Notes: a model not told the origin generated them from the sequence alone. 64,000 bases of DNA from Halovivax gelatinilyticus (GCF_024300625.1 NZ_CP101322.1:75992-139991); one strand, 5' to 3'. Shown: positions 7,608 to 15,764, numbered from the stretch's first letter. Numbers and translations: made by a program.

Positions 7608-8354
7608 ATGGAGGGGACGATAGCTGCCAGCGGGCTTCGCGACGTGATTGCTCCTGCCACCGCGCTCGTTAATGAAGCGGTGTTAACTGCGAGTTACGAG
7701 GAGATGCAGCTCCAGGCTCTCAGCGCCGATAAGAACGCTGTCGTGACCACAACGGTAGCAATTGACGAATTTGATGCGTACTCCGCAGAAACGTCCGCTA
7801 TAGGCGTGCGTGTAGACGCGTTGGATGCGTATCTCAAGTTGGTTGACCCGGCCAGCCCTGTCCAGATACGGACGCCCCCGCACAGTGACTCCATCAGGGT
7901 GATCGCCCCGGATTTAGTGGTCAATAGCGACGGAATAGATGGTAAGAATATTCGGCAACAAACGGGTTGGACTGATCGACAGGACTCGTTTAGATTCAGT
8001 TGCCGGAGTAACGCTAGATCGCTACGTCGGAGCCTCGAAGCGGCTGACCTTTGTGGGCCGTCAATTACGATCAACGCCGATCGTGATGATTCGGTAGAGT
8101 TTACCGCAACTGGGGAAGCAGACGATATGCGATGCCGAGTGACCGGCGACGTAATCACTGAGCATCCAGAACCACCGGTGAAGCCAACATATCCGGTCGA
8201 GAAGCTCCGGGAAATGCATCAGAGCCTCTATACGCGTACTGATTTTCTGACCTTCGAGGTGAACATCGAGGGAGTCCTTACAATGTCTGGCAAGCACGTC
8301 GAAACGTCAGCGATTACTCGATTTGCACTGGCACCCCTATCATCGGATTCGTAG
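7608..8354 (+). CDS. divergent PCNA-like DNA sliding clamp
   Basis: 248 aa, the length of haloarchaeal PCNA. It aligns by eye along its whole length with PCNA: N-terminal LRDVIAPATALVNEAVL, IDEFDAYSAE, the domain crossover near KNIRQQTGW (compare DSIRQEP in cellular PCNA), SLEAADLCGPSITI, VEFTATGEADD, KLREMHQSL and C-terminal TRFALAPL. PCNA is a ring-shaped trimer that tethers polymerases, ligase and nucleases to DNA. Here the gene is translationally coupled to a transposase rather than placed with replication genes. It is clearly diverged from the housekeeping clamp, so it is either a mobile-element paralogue or a virus-derived copy. Haloarchaeal tailed viruses are known to carry PCNA genes. 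Whether it forms rings or joins host PCNA is unknown. Confidence 0.85.
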   Translation: MEGTIAASGLRDVIAPATALVNEAVLTASYEEMQLQALSADKNAVVTTTVAIDEFDAYSAETSAIGVRVDALDAYLKLVDPASPVQIRTPPHSDSIRVIAPDLVVNSDGIDGKNIRQQTGWTDRQDSFRFSCRSNARSLRRSLEAADLCGPSITINADRDDSVEFTATGEADDMRCRVTGDVITEHPEPPVKPTYPVEKLREMHQSLYTRTDFLTFEVNIEGVLTMSGKHVETSAITRFALAPLSSDS

Positions 8355-8402
8355 TCAGAGCGCGAGTGAGAAAGAACGAGCGTCAGTGATGGTTCGTCGG
8401 GG

Positions 8403-8813
8403 TTAGTAGAACGTAGTGTCGCCACCGGGAACATCGGCGTGAGCGGTAATTTCGGCCGCGTCGAAAGGTTGCTCGATACCGTTGATCTTGCGACGATGGA
8501 GTTCGATATCGTCGAAATTCTCGTCGGTAGGGTGGATTTGAAAGTACGCGGCTAAATCGTCGATGATTTGTCGGTGATGGTCGGGGATCGCGGACTTGTT
8601 CACGGTGAATACGAGTTCGGTGCTGGTCGTTGGGACTGGCTTGATCACCCCTACCGTTTCGCCTTCCGTCAGTCGGCGGTCGAGTGTTCGTTCTGGCACA
8701 TCGATCATCGTGATGAGTTGTTGCCGGGTGCGTGATGATTCGAGGAGTGCTGTACATAGTTCGTAGCCGCCGGCGTGGGTGAGAAAGGTACTTACACGAT
8801 CAGTTCCTGACAT
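8403..8813 (-). CDS. small HTH-type regulator facing the transposase-clamp operon
   Basis: 136-aa protein with a winged-helix-like N-terminal half: LCTALLESSRTRQQL, then IDVPERTLDRRLTEGETVG as recognition helix and turn, and a wing with VFTVNKSAI. The C-terminal half is acidic and unrecognised. It is convergent with the clamp gene (48 nt between stops) and divergent from the tyrosine recombinase. A TATA element (minus strand TTTATAC, 8839-8845) is 26 nt from the ATG, giving a leaderless transcript. It could repress the recombinase or the transposase operon; this is inferred from position. Confidence 0.6.
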   Translation of the reverse strand: MSGTDRVSTFLTHAGGYELCTALLESSRTRQQLITMIDVPERTLDRRLTEGETVGVIKPVPTTSTELVFTVNKSAIPDHHRQIIDDLAAYFQIHPTDENFDDIELHRRKINGIEQPFDAAEITAHADVPGGDTTFY

Positions 8814-8838
8814 TCTAAATTGTGAATAAGCTGGATAC

Positions 8839-8883
8839 GTATAAACCCTCGGCGTGAGAGAGCGTCAAAACCCGAGTTTATAC
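8839..8883. promoter_or_regulatory. divergent promoters with mirror-image TATA elements
   Basis: GTATAAA (8839-8845, serving the minus-strand regulator) and TTTATAC (8877-8883, serving the plus-strand recombinase) lie within an imperfect inverted repeat TATAAACCCTCGG / CCCGAGTTTATA. One dimeric regulator could control both directions. The plus-strand box predicts a start near 8905 and a ~50-nt leader before ATG 8955. Confidence 0.5.
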
Positions 8884-8954
8884 TTAATCCTTTGGGTCTG
8901 TCTACCTCTCGTCATCTGTTCTCGAATTTATTTACCCCGTCCCTGGACAATCAT

Positions 8955-10121
8955 ATGAGTAGTTCCGGCAAGAGTGAAGAAATCGAGGAATCACCCTCGA
9001 AACGGATTTTGCAGTCCATGTTTCAAGATGTTCTGGGACACCGACGAGCGGTTCACTTCTTCAAAGAGTTAGATGAGTGCTACGAGTGGATGGTGACGCG
9101 AGGGATCGAACCGAACGCACGGAACCCCACTGGGTACGAAGAGAGCAGCGCGGAGAATTACCTCAAACGACTCGGCAAAGCACTGCCACACCTCTGGCTA
9201 CGACACGGCGGCTTTACCCTAGAGATCACGAACGACTTGGCCACCTGGTACGTCGAACAGCTCGAAGACGACGAACTCACGACAGAAAACGGGTCGCCGT
9301 ACGCCGCCTCGACGAAACGCAAACACGTGTGCGCCGTATTCGCGATGAAACGCTGGCGCGCTGATCAACGCGGCGACCAGCCCTGGCGGCCACACACGCT
9401 GTTCGAAGCGGAACAACCGGAACGACCAATGGCCGACCCCATCACGCTCGAAGAACGCTCCGTGCTCCGCGAGCACGTCCTCGAATACAACACCATCACT
9501 CGATACAACAACTGTACACCAGAACAACGCGATCGGATTCGAGCGGAACTCGCGCAGCGACTCGGAAAGCCGAAAGCCGACGTCACGAAAGACGATTGGG
9601 AACGAGTGAACACGTGCTGGAAATACCCGAGCTTAATCTACCTGTCTCTCGACACTGGGCTTCGACCGATCGAAGTCGCGACCGCAAAGGTCGAGTGGGT
9701 GAACCTCTCGAAGGAGACACTCGAAGTTCCGAAATCGGATTCGGTGAAAAACGATGCGAGGTGGGAGAATCCGATTACGTCGCGAACCGCCGATACGTTA
9801 GAACGGTGGTTCCGGCAGCGAGCGGCCGAACCCGCGTACGATGACACCGACCTCATCTGGCTGACGCGCGAGGGTAATCCGTACTCGTCCGGCCCGCTCG
9901 GCCGAAACCTGCGAAAACTCTTGGAAGACGCAGGCGTCGATATCAGTGACCGGAACATATCGTGGTACTCACTGAGGCACTCGCTCGGAACGCATTACGC
10001 GAGAGTCGCGGACAACATCGACGACGTTCGTCGCCAACTGCGACACAAAACGATCGAGGCTACCCTTCGCTACATCCACCCGCCGGACGAGGACGTCCGC
10101 GATAACCTGAACCGGATCTAA
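8955..10121 (+). CDS. tyrosine recombinase / integrase (copy 1)
   Basis: 388-aa site-specific recombinase. It has a SAM-like core-binding N-terminal domain (about residues 20-150) and a catalytic domain with R237 (TGLRPIE), R341 in WYSLRHS, H364 in QLRHK and the nucleophile Y373 (TLRYIHP). The usual first His of HxxR is Tyr here, as in its partner. The frame is intact and the catalytic set looks complete. It shares YNN, RPIE, LTREGNPY, WYxxRHS and LRHK blocks with the second recombinase at 12.4-13.5 kb, so the two are paralogues. ATG 8955 is preferred over an upstream in-frame TTG at 8892, given the TATA position. Confidence 0.9.
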   Translation: MSSSGKSEEIEESPSKRILQSMFQDVLGHRRAVHFFKELDECYEWMVTRGIEPNARNPTGYEESSAENYLKRLGKALPHLWLRHGGFTLEITNDLATWYVEQLEDDELTTENGSPYAASTKRKHVCAVFAMKRWRADQRGDQPWRPHTLFEAEQPERPMADPITLEERSVLREHVLEYNTITRYNNCTPEQRDRIRAELAQRLGKPKADVTKDDWERVNTCWKYPSLIYLSLDTGLRPIEVATAKVEWVNLSKETLEVPKSDSVKNDARWENPITSRTADTLERWFRQRAAEPAYDDTDLIWLTREGNPYSSGPLGRNLRKLLEDAGVDISDRNISWYSLRHSLGTHYARVADNIDDVRRQLRHKTIEATLRYIHPPDEDVRDNLNRI

Positions 10122-10361
10122 CCAGGCAACTGTTTTCCTTTTTCGACTACGTGCGACTGGGCTCGACGCGAGTCGAACGGTTCGAGGGGTGACGACGATC
10201 GGAGTTCCTGCCACCGATACTTGTTGCGGAGAGAATACTCCTCGGTGTACTCGGAGTGAGTTACTGGGACTGGTTCTTGCTGTGTTGATGAGCGCGACCG
10301 GTTTGTGCCCGTTTTGGTCTGAACGAGTTCGATGAGCCCCGGAATTGATCCTGCGAGTCGA

Positions 10362-10380
10362 AGTTGCCTCAGAGGCAACT
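10362..10380. promoter_or_regulatory. 19-bp perfect palindrome
   Basis: AGTTGCCTC-A-GAGGCAACT: two 9-bp arms around one central base, in non-coding DNA 240 nt after the recombinase stop. It is compatible with an operator, a recombinase core site or a terminator stem. No T-run follows, which weakens the terminator reading. Confidence 0.55.
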
Positions 10381-10843
10381 ATCCGGGTTTTTATAAGGTT
10401 GAATCGCCTTTCTCGACCTGAGCGGGCCGAAATCGGGCCAAACGGCGCGACAAACGGGCCGGATGCTGCCAACGAATCCTTCCAATCCGGATGGACTCTC
10501 ACTCCAACGGGGATGGTTGGACTACTCAATTGCTGCTTCCACCTGGTTAATTACCAGAAACTACAGGGCACGTAAAACAGGCTTACAGCTAATCCTGCTT
10601 CGATAAATTATTCTCTTGAATACACACCCCAGGCTTGGAGATCGAAGGTTGCACGTGGCGAGCGCCAACGTTCTTATCAGCCTTTACAGATGCTTATCGC
10701 ACCGTGTTGAATCCAGCGCGTAACTGTGAAACGGACTAAGGCGGGACTTGCAAGGTTCGCAATAGATCAGTACTAAGACATATTGAACGCAAGTGGTTTC
10801 TAGACTGTGTGGCTCAGAACTTAAGTGGCCGGCTCAGCCAACG

Positions 10844-10880
10844 CATTGGTTAGACATATAAGCCCGAACGTTAACCAATG
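10844..10880 (+). promoter_or_regulatory. toxin-antitoxin promoter with flanking operator arms
   Basis: Perfect 9-bp inverted arms, CATTGGTTA (10844-10852) and TAACCAATG (10872-10880), enclose a TATA box TATAAG at 10857-10862. The ATG follows at 10885, 28 nt from the TATA. The layout suits autorepression by the HTH antitoxin encoded immediately downstream. Confidence 0.6.
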
Positions 10881-10884
10881 TATT

Positions 10885-11493
10885 ATGGCGATATTGGAGC
10901 AGCCTGACCGGGAACGCGGATTCAACAAGGATCGGATCATCCGGGTCCTGTTGAATCACACGGGAGATGAATTGACGAAGTACCGGTTAGCACAGCTTTC
11001 TGGTGCGTCTGAACCGTGGACGCGCCAGTACACTGAATCACTCGAAGAAAAGGGTTTAGTCGAGGGTACTGAGGTCAAGGCACCAGTGGGACTGTACCGG
11101 ACCTGGTTGGACCAGCGGATCGAGCCGAATCAATTGGAGGTGTCCCTCCAGTACCCGATGGACCGGCTAGCAGAGACTGACTTGCAGTACGCGCTAACGA
11201 CATACCAAGCAGAGAATCTGAATCAGGGCTTTCTCTTCACCTCGACCACTGACTTCTACATTTCTCCGGAGGAAATCAACGACTGGCTTGCAATCGTCGA
11301 GGAGAACGGATTGCTAGGCGGTGGAAATACTCGAATCAGAGTCCTTGACGACCACGTCTTCTACAATCAGCAGGCAGTCGATGGCTTCTCGACTGTGTCT
11401 ATCCCGCAACTAATTCTGGATTTGCTTGCGGAGGGCGGACCGTGTGAGCAAGCGGCGAAGAAACTCATCGATTCGTATCATGGTGACCAATAG
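10885..11493 (+). CDS. HTH antitoxin-like partner of a nucleotidyltransferase (AbiEi-like)
   Basis: 202-aa protein with an N-terminal winged-helix region: DELTKYRLAQLSGAS, then WTRQYTESLEEKGLVEG. A mixed alpha/beta C-terminal part follows, as in AbiEi or antitoxin proteins that bind their own promoter. The downstream nucleotidyltransferase start overlaps this stop by one base, so they are coupled. ATG 10885 is chosen over an in-frame GTG at 10825 because the TATA box at 10857 lies between them. The antitoxin role is inferred from HTH, coupling and operator, not from a recognised family signature. Confidence 0.65.
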   Translation: MAILEQPDRERGFNKDRIIRVLLNHTGDELTKYRLAQLSGASEPWTRQYTESLEEKGLVEGTEVKAPVGLYRTWLDQRIEPNQLEVSLQYPMDRLAETDLQYALTTYQAENLNQGFLFTSTTDFYISPEEINDWLAIVEENGLLGGGNTRIRVLDDHVFYNQQAVDGFSTVSIPQLILDLLAEGGPCEQAAKKLIDSYHGDQ

Positions 11494-12308
11494 TGGTGAG
11501 ACAATACTACGTGCCGCAGATCACGGAACTCTCCGAACAAGAACTCCAGGCAGTGTTTGAAGCAGCCCAACCCCCGGTATGTCTGCTCGGCGGGTGGGCT
11601 GTCCATCTTCACGTAACCCCCGGATTCCACTCAGCGCACGGCCGCGAGTACATCGGATCACGAGACATCGATCTCGGCGTCCACGTCGATGCAAGTTGGA
11701 GTGGGGAGGACTTCCAGGAAACACCGGTTGAAGACTCGATCTCAGCAATCGAAGAGTTAGGGTATACGAAGAGTCGCTTCGGCTTCGTTCAGAACTTCCT
11801 CCGCGACAGCCAAGAACGAATCAGCGAAGCCGAAGCCAGCGAACACAGCTTGCACGAGGTGTTTCAAGTCTACGTCGATGTTATCCCTGACACTACGGAG
11901 CTAGACAAATTCCGAGACGTGTTCGGGTTCAAACCGCCAGCGGAACCACTCCTGGCACCGGTGTTCGAAACGAACAGCGGTGAGCAGTTAGCGGAGTATG
12001 TGTCATGGTCGCCGCCTGCGAACAAACTGATTGCCCCGCCAGAATTACTGGCTGCGATGAAAATCCGGTCGCTCCCGGATCGAGACAAGAGTCACAAACG
12101 AGTGAAGGATGTCGCTGACCTCCATGCGCTCCTCTGGTACGTCACAGACTACACGGACGTGAAAACCGGCGCACTGGAACACGTCTCACACTCCGACTTA
12201 ACGCAATTTGCGGACGCAGTTGACGACCCAGTATTCGAAGACGCAGCTACGCTCCTCCAGATTGAACCACAACTCATCAGCGGATCCATTACCCGGTTAC
12301 TTCGGTAA
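11493..12308 (+). CDS. nucleotidyltransferase toxin-like protein (AbiEii/MNT type)
   Basis: 271-aa protein with a DNA polymerase beta-like nucleotidyltransferase core: the GGW motif (residues 33-35, LLGGWAVHLH), the metal-binding pair D58-x-D60 in SRDIDLGV, and a third Asp about D129 in VYVDVIPD. Conserved helical residues follow (PPELLAAMKIRSLP, KRVKDVADLHALL), typical of AbiEii and related enzymes that modify tRNA or protein. Such enzymes act as toxins or phage-abortive factors with an HTH partner. The start GTG overlaps the upstream stop; a second GTG follows directly. Confidence 0.75.
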   Translation: MVRQYYVPQITELSEQELQAVFEAAQPPVCLLGGWAVHLHVTPGFHSAHGREYIGSRDIDLGVHVDASWSGEDFQETPVEDSISAIEELGYTKSRFGFVQNFLRDSQERISEAEASEHSLHEVFQVYVDVIPDTTELDKFRDVFGFKPPAEPLLAPVFETNSGEQLAEYVSWSPPANKLIAPPELLAAMKIRSLPDRDKSHKRVKDVADLHALLWYVTDYTDVKTGALEHVSHSDLTQFADAVDDPVFEDAATLLQIEPQLISGSITRLLR

Positions 12309-12416
12309 CCCAGTCACACCGGAGACCACACAACTGTCCCCGCGAGATGAATCACCGGCTCACTATACCATCGTACTCGCCAGCTGTGAGGCCGCCCAAG
12401 CGTGTCGACGGGCCCG

Positions 12417-13520
12417 TCACCCGATACGATCTAACGCTTTTTTGCGGTCCTCGAGGGGGGTTTGATCATATTTAAGGGTGGATTTTGGGCTTTTGTGCCG
12501 GAGTTGGGTCTGGGCCGCTGCGAGGTCTTCTTCGCGCGTCATGTACGTACCGGTGGAGTGCCGGATGACGTACCAACTGCATTTCCGGTTTTCGTGATCG
12601 ATGCCGGCGATCTCGAACAGTTGGTGAAGGATTCGTCTGAGCGAGGCTGACCCGTACGGATTTCCTTCGCGCGTTAACCACAGCTCGTCGCGCCCGTCGT
12701 ACAGGTCGTACGTCGCGCGCTGGTCGAGCCACCGGTCGAGCATGTCGATCGTTCGCGTGCTGAGGCTGACGTGCCAGTTGTCTTCGTTTTTCGAGCTGTC
12801 CTCGATCGGGATTCGCAAGATCCCGTTATCGATATCGACCCAGGACGTGACCGCTCGTTCGACCTCGATCGGTCGTAAGGCCGCGTCGAGGCTGACGCTT
12901 ACGAGACTCGGGATCTTCCAACTGTTCGCACGCTCCCACTCTCGTTCGGTGATTTCCTCGACCGGTTTCTCGAATCGCTGGGCGAGATACGCGTTGATCT
13001 CGCGTCGTTCGGTCGGCGAGACGTTGTTGTACGAGGGGATGGAGCCGTACTCCAGCGCTGCTTCGCGGATCAGTTTCCGTTCATCGAGCGTCAGGTAGTC
13101 TCGCGGGGCCGTGGTGCCGTCGTTTGAGCTGAACGTGATCGTTGGCTCCCACTCTTCGCCGCCGCGTTCGTACGCACGCCATTTGAACAGCATCCGGACG
13201 GCTTTCTGACACAGGTCGCGGTGAGTGTCGCTGCACTCGGCGTGGGCCAGTTCCTGCATCCAGGCATCGGCGTGGTCGTGAGTCACGGCCGTGGTGTACT
13301 GGCCTTCCTGGTCCCAGACGAACCGGAGGAATTGATCCATTCGGTAGATCCGGTTTTTGACCGTGCTTTCGGCGTACCCGTTTGCTTTTTCGGGTTCGAT
13401 GCCGAACGCGAGCAGCCACTTGACCATGGCTTCTCGCTCGGTTCGGTAATCGACGAGTTGTCGTTCGCCGAGTCGGTCTTCGGTCGGTCCTGGAACGAGC
13501 GCGTACTCGCTTAGATCCAT
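12417..13520 (-). CDS. tyrosine recombinase / integrase (copy 2), next to tRNA-Glu
   Basis: 367-aa recombinase with catalytic residues R216 (AALRPIE), R320 (WYVIRHS), H342 (QLRHK) and Y351 (STLKYDQ), so it looks complete. The 5' end lies about 170 nt from the 3' end of tRNA-Glu, the standard placement for an integrase that uses the tRNA 3' end as attachment site. It is paralogous to the recombinase at 8.96-10.1 kb and points back toward it. ATG 13520 is chosen because the in-frame upstream extension is rich in Arg and Cys and not halophile-like. Confidence 0.9.
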   Translation of the reverse strand: MDLSEYALVPGPTEDRLGERQLVDYRTEREAMVKWLLAFGIEPEKANGYAESTVKNRIYRMDQFLRFVWDQEGQYTTAVTHDHADAWMQELAHAECSDTHRDLCQKAVRMLFKWRAYERGGEEWEPTITFSSNDGTTAPRDYLTLDERKLIREAALEYGSIPSYNNVSPTERREINAYLAQRFEKPVEEITEREWERANSWKIPSLVSVSLDAALRPIEVERAVTSWVDIDNGILRIPIEDSSKNEDNWHVSLSTRTIDMLDRWLDQRATYDLYDGRDELWLTREGNPYGSASLRRILHQLFEIAGIDHENRKCSWYVIRHSTGTYMTREEDLAAAQTQLRHKSPKSTLKYDQTPLEDRKKALDRIG

Positions 13521-13688
13521 TCCGACCACCCTCGAAGGAATCCTGCGAATCGGATTGCAGGGCAAATAGTCGGAATCGCTGTACGGCGTCGGGGTAACCC
13601 GGTCCTCTGAATCGCATTGCCGTTCGAATTCATGTTTACGTGAGGTAAGCACGGGCTAAGAAATCGGGAGACGGCGACGGGAAAAGGA

Positions 13689-13763
13689 TGCTCCGACTGG
13701 GATTCGAACCCAGGTCATTGCCGTGAGAGGGCAATATGATTGGCCGGACTACACCATCGGAGC
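13689..13763 (-). tRNA. tRNA-Glu (CTC)
   Basis: 75-nt cloverleaf. The acceptor stem is GCTCCGA/TCGGAGC with discriminator A, the D-arm is GGTGTAGTCCGG, the anticodon stem TTGCC/GGCAA closes loop CTCTCAC with anticodon CTC, and the T-arm contains GGTTCGAATCC. No CCA is encoded. Its 3' end faces an integrase gene, so it is a probable attachment site. Confidence 0.97.
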
Positions 13764-13855
13764 CGGTGTCGTACAGTATTTCGTTACGTCGTCCGGTGTT
13801 TAAGCGTTCCGTTTCCCCCCGATGGGCGGGTCGAACCGCCCGGAACCGGCGGTGG

Positions 13856-15040
13856 TCACTCGTCGTGAGACGACCGAACGGCTTCCGGTTCGAACCCGTG
13901 GAGGCTGATGATATTCTCACGACCGACGCGGAGTTTGCTGATCGTTCCGTCATCTTCCATCTCCGAAAGCAACATACTCACCTTCGACTTCGACCAATCC
14001 GTCTCATCGACGATCTTTACCTGTTTCATCCGCCCGCCGTTTTCCTCGATGAGTTTTCGAACGCGATCTTCGTCCGAGAGTAATTCGACCGTATCGGCAC
14101 CGAGCTCCGCACTCGCCTCGGGGGTTGCCGATTTCTCCTGGTGTATCGCTGTCGGTCCGTCGGTCGGTTCGATCGAAAGCGCGTCGGCGATCGGTTTCGG
14201 AATCGATTCCGGCCGCCGACGGACGATTGCGACGATACCCACGACGAGGGCGGCCAGTACCAGTACACCGACCCACCGAAGCCATCCCGGAAGTAGCCCG
14301 CTATCGGCGTCGTCCGTCCCGAGAGCCGCCTCGTCGTAGGCAAACACGACGTACGGGTGTGCGTCCGCGAAGTCACGTTCGCCGGACCAGGTGACAGACG
14401 GAGCGTCTTGTATGTCACCGGCGTACTGACCTTCGGGACGAATCGTCTCGAACGTGAGTCCGTCACCGGCGCGGAAGACGAGCGACTGATCGCTCATGAG
14501 AAAGAATCCACCCTCGAAGACGTCCGAGACGACGACCCTGTCGTCGTGCGTTTCGGCGAAGTTCTCCCAGGTAAAGGACATGCGAACGACTCCCGTCGGA
14601 TTGATCGGGTTCTCGACCGTCGCCTCTCGGTCGAACTCGGTCGCCGACATCTCTCGATCGGTGTGATCGGCCCCCGACGCGACCAGCGACGTCGCCTGAT
14701 CGGTAAATCTGACGTACAGATCGGTCTCTTCTGATTCGAACGTCTCCGCGAAAGACTCGAAGTCGGCTTGCTCCGAGTCGGAATCGAGCGGTCGTTCGTA
14801 CTCGAACGTCCACCGCGCAGTTCCGTCTTCGTCGACCGTTACGTCGAACGTGGTTCGGTCGAATTCCTGATCGATCGAGAGGGTCTGTGATCCCGTCGCG
14901 GTCGGTGCGGGATCGGCGTCGATGCGTTCGACGCCCTCGTCAGCCAGTGAACCGTCGATGGATCCGGCTAACGCAACGGTCATACCGATTCCGAGGACCG
15001 ACAAGCAGATGACGACGACCAAGAGCGTCGACCGATGCAT
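13856..15040 (-). CDS. membrane-anchored winged-helix transcriptional regulator
   Basis: 394 aa. An N-terminal signal/anchor (LLVVVICLSVLGIGMTVALAG) is followed by a ~230-residue extracellular beta-rich domain (DUF7345-like), one transmembrane helix (LRWVGVLVLAALVVGIVAIV) and a cytoplasmic tail. The tail ends in a winged helix (DRVRKLIEENGGRMKQVKI, KSKVSMLLSEMEDDG). This layout belongs to a haloarchaeal family thought to pass an envelope signal to transcription. Target genes are unknown. It starts just before an MBL hydrolase gene transcribed the other way. Confidence 0.8.
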   Translation of the reverse strand: MHRSTLLVVVICLSVLGIGMTVALAGSIDGSLADEGVERIDADPAPTATGSQTLSIDQEFDRTTFDVTVDEDGTARWTFEYERPLDSDSEQADFESFAETFESEETDLYVRFTDQATSLVASGADHTDREMSATEFDREATVENPINPTGVVRMSFTWENFAETHDDRVVVSDVFEGGFFLMSDQSLVFRAGDGLTFETIRPEGQYAGDIQDAPSVTWSGERDFADAHPYVVFAYDEAALGTDDADSGLLPGWLRWVGVLVLAALVVGIVAIVRRRPESIPKPIADALSIEPTDGPTAIHQEKSATPEASAELGADTVELLSDEDRVRKLIEENGGRMKQVKIVDETDWSKSKVSMLLSEMEDDGTISKLRVGRENIISLHGFEPEAVRSSHDE

Positions 15041-15170
15041 TCACCTAGACGTCGGGGGGATACCTCAAAGAGTTTTTGAGTCACCAGGCACTGCGCGAAT
15101 CTCGGCTCACCAGCGTCGTCCACCGGGCGTGGACGACAGGCACTAACCGACCGACCGCTAACCGGATGCC

Positions 15171-15749
15171 ATGATCGAAAATCTCGCTTCCGGCGTTCGG
15201 GCGTTCACCAGTAATGCGTTTCTCGTCGACGGATCGCGAACGGTCCTCGTCGACGCCGGCTCGAACTTCGACGTCGTCTCGGCAATCGAAGATCGAAGCG
15301 ATCGACTCGATGCGGTCGTACTTACGCACACCCACCCAGACCACGTCGGTAACGTTCCCGCGGTGGCCTCGGCGTTCGACGTCGAGGTGTGGGGGTACGA
15401 TTCGACGGTCGACGGCGTCGACCGCGAACTGACCGATGGCGAGGAGGTCACGCTCGGTGAGGACGACTACGTCGTCGTTCACACGCCGGGACACAAGGAC
15501 GATCACGTCTGTCTCTACGCGGCCGATCCGGGGATTTTGTTCGCCGGCGACCTCGTCTTCCAGAACGGCGGATTCGGCCGGACCGACCTTCCTGAAGGCG
15601 ATCGCGCGACGCTCGTAGCGAGTATCGACCGAGTCCTAGAGACGGTCGATCCGGCGCTCAGAGAAATGCACGTCGGACACGGCCCGAGCGTTACGACGGA
15701 CCCCTACGACCACATCGAACTGGCCGGTCGAACGGCACGAGAGCTGTAA
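15171..15749 (+). CDS. MBL-fold metallo-hydrolase
   Basis: 192-aa metallo-beta-lactamase-fold hydrolase. It has the metal motif THTHPDHVGN, a later His in VVHTPGHKDDHVCLY, the Asp in LFAGDLVF and the final His in HVGHGPS, so both zinc sites look complete. It is the short single-domain type, close to glyoxalase II-like or thioesterase-like haloarchaeal enzymes. The exact substrate cannot be read from sequence. Confidence 0.85.
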   Translation: MIENLASGVRAFTSNAFLVDGSRTVLVDAGSNFDVVSAIEDRSDRLDAVVLTHTHPDHVGNVPAVASAFDVEVWGYDSTVDGVDRELTDGEEVTLGEDDYVVVHTPGHKDDHVCLYAADPGILFAGDLVFQNGGFGRTDLPEGDRATLVASIDRVLETVDPALREMHVGHGPSVTTDPYDHIELAGRTAREL

Positions 15750-15764
15750 ACGCGGGGTTTCGAC

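Larger units (their letters stand above)
10122..10884. other. long intergenic region between recombinase and toxin-antitoxin pair
   Basis: About 760 bases without a convincing gene. Possible frames on both strands are short and lack acidic haloarchaeal composition. It contains a perfect palindrome at 10362-10380 and, at the right end, the operator-like repeat of the toxin-antitoxin promoter. AT-rich patches near 10570-10700 suggest decayed or recently acquired DNA. Confidence 0.5.

Noticed and set aside
5501-8835. Terminal inverted repeats of the transposase element (5501-5518 with 8817-8835)
   Set aside because: A GTGAAT-containing stretch recurs in inverted orientation, but it matches only with gaps and no target-site duplication is visible.
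5628-8871. Direct repeat CGTCAAAACC near 5629 and 8862
   Set aside because: Ten bases, different flanks; too short to mark element ends.
10150-10185. Degenerate tRNA T-arm-like attachment copy (CGACTGGG ... TCGAA)
   Set aside because: Only eight bases match the tRNA-Glu 3' end in one block; expected by chance.
10118-10575. Possible small genes in the gap after the first integrase
   Set aside because: Short, basic or neutral composition, no promoter spacing and no recognisable pattern; one overlaps the integrase in antisense.
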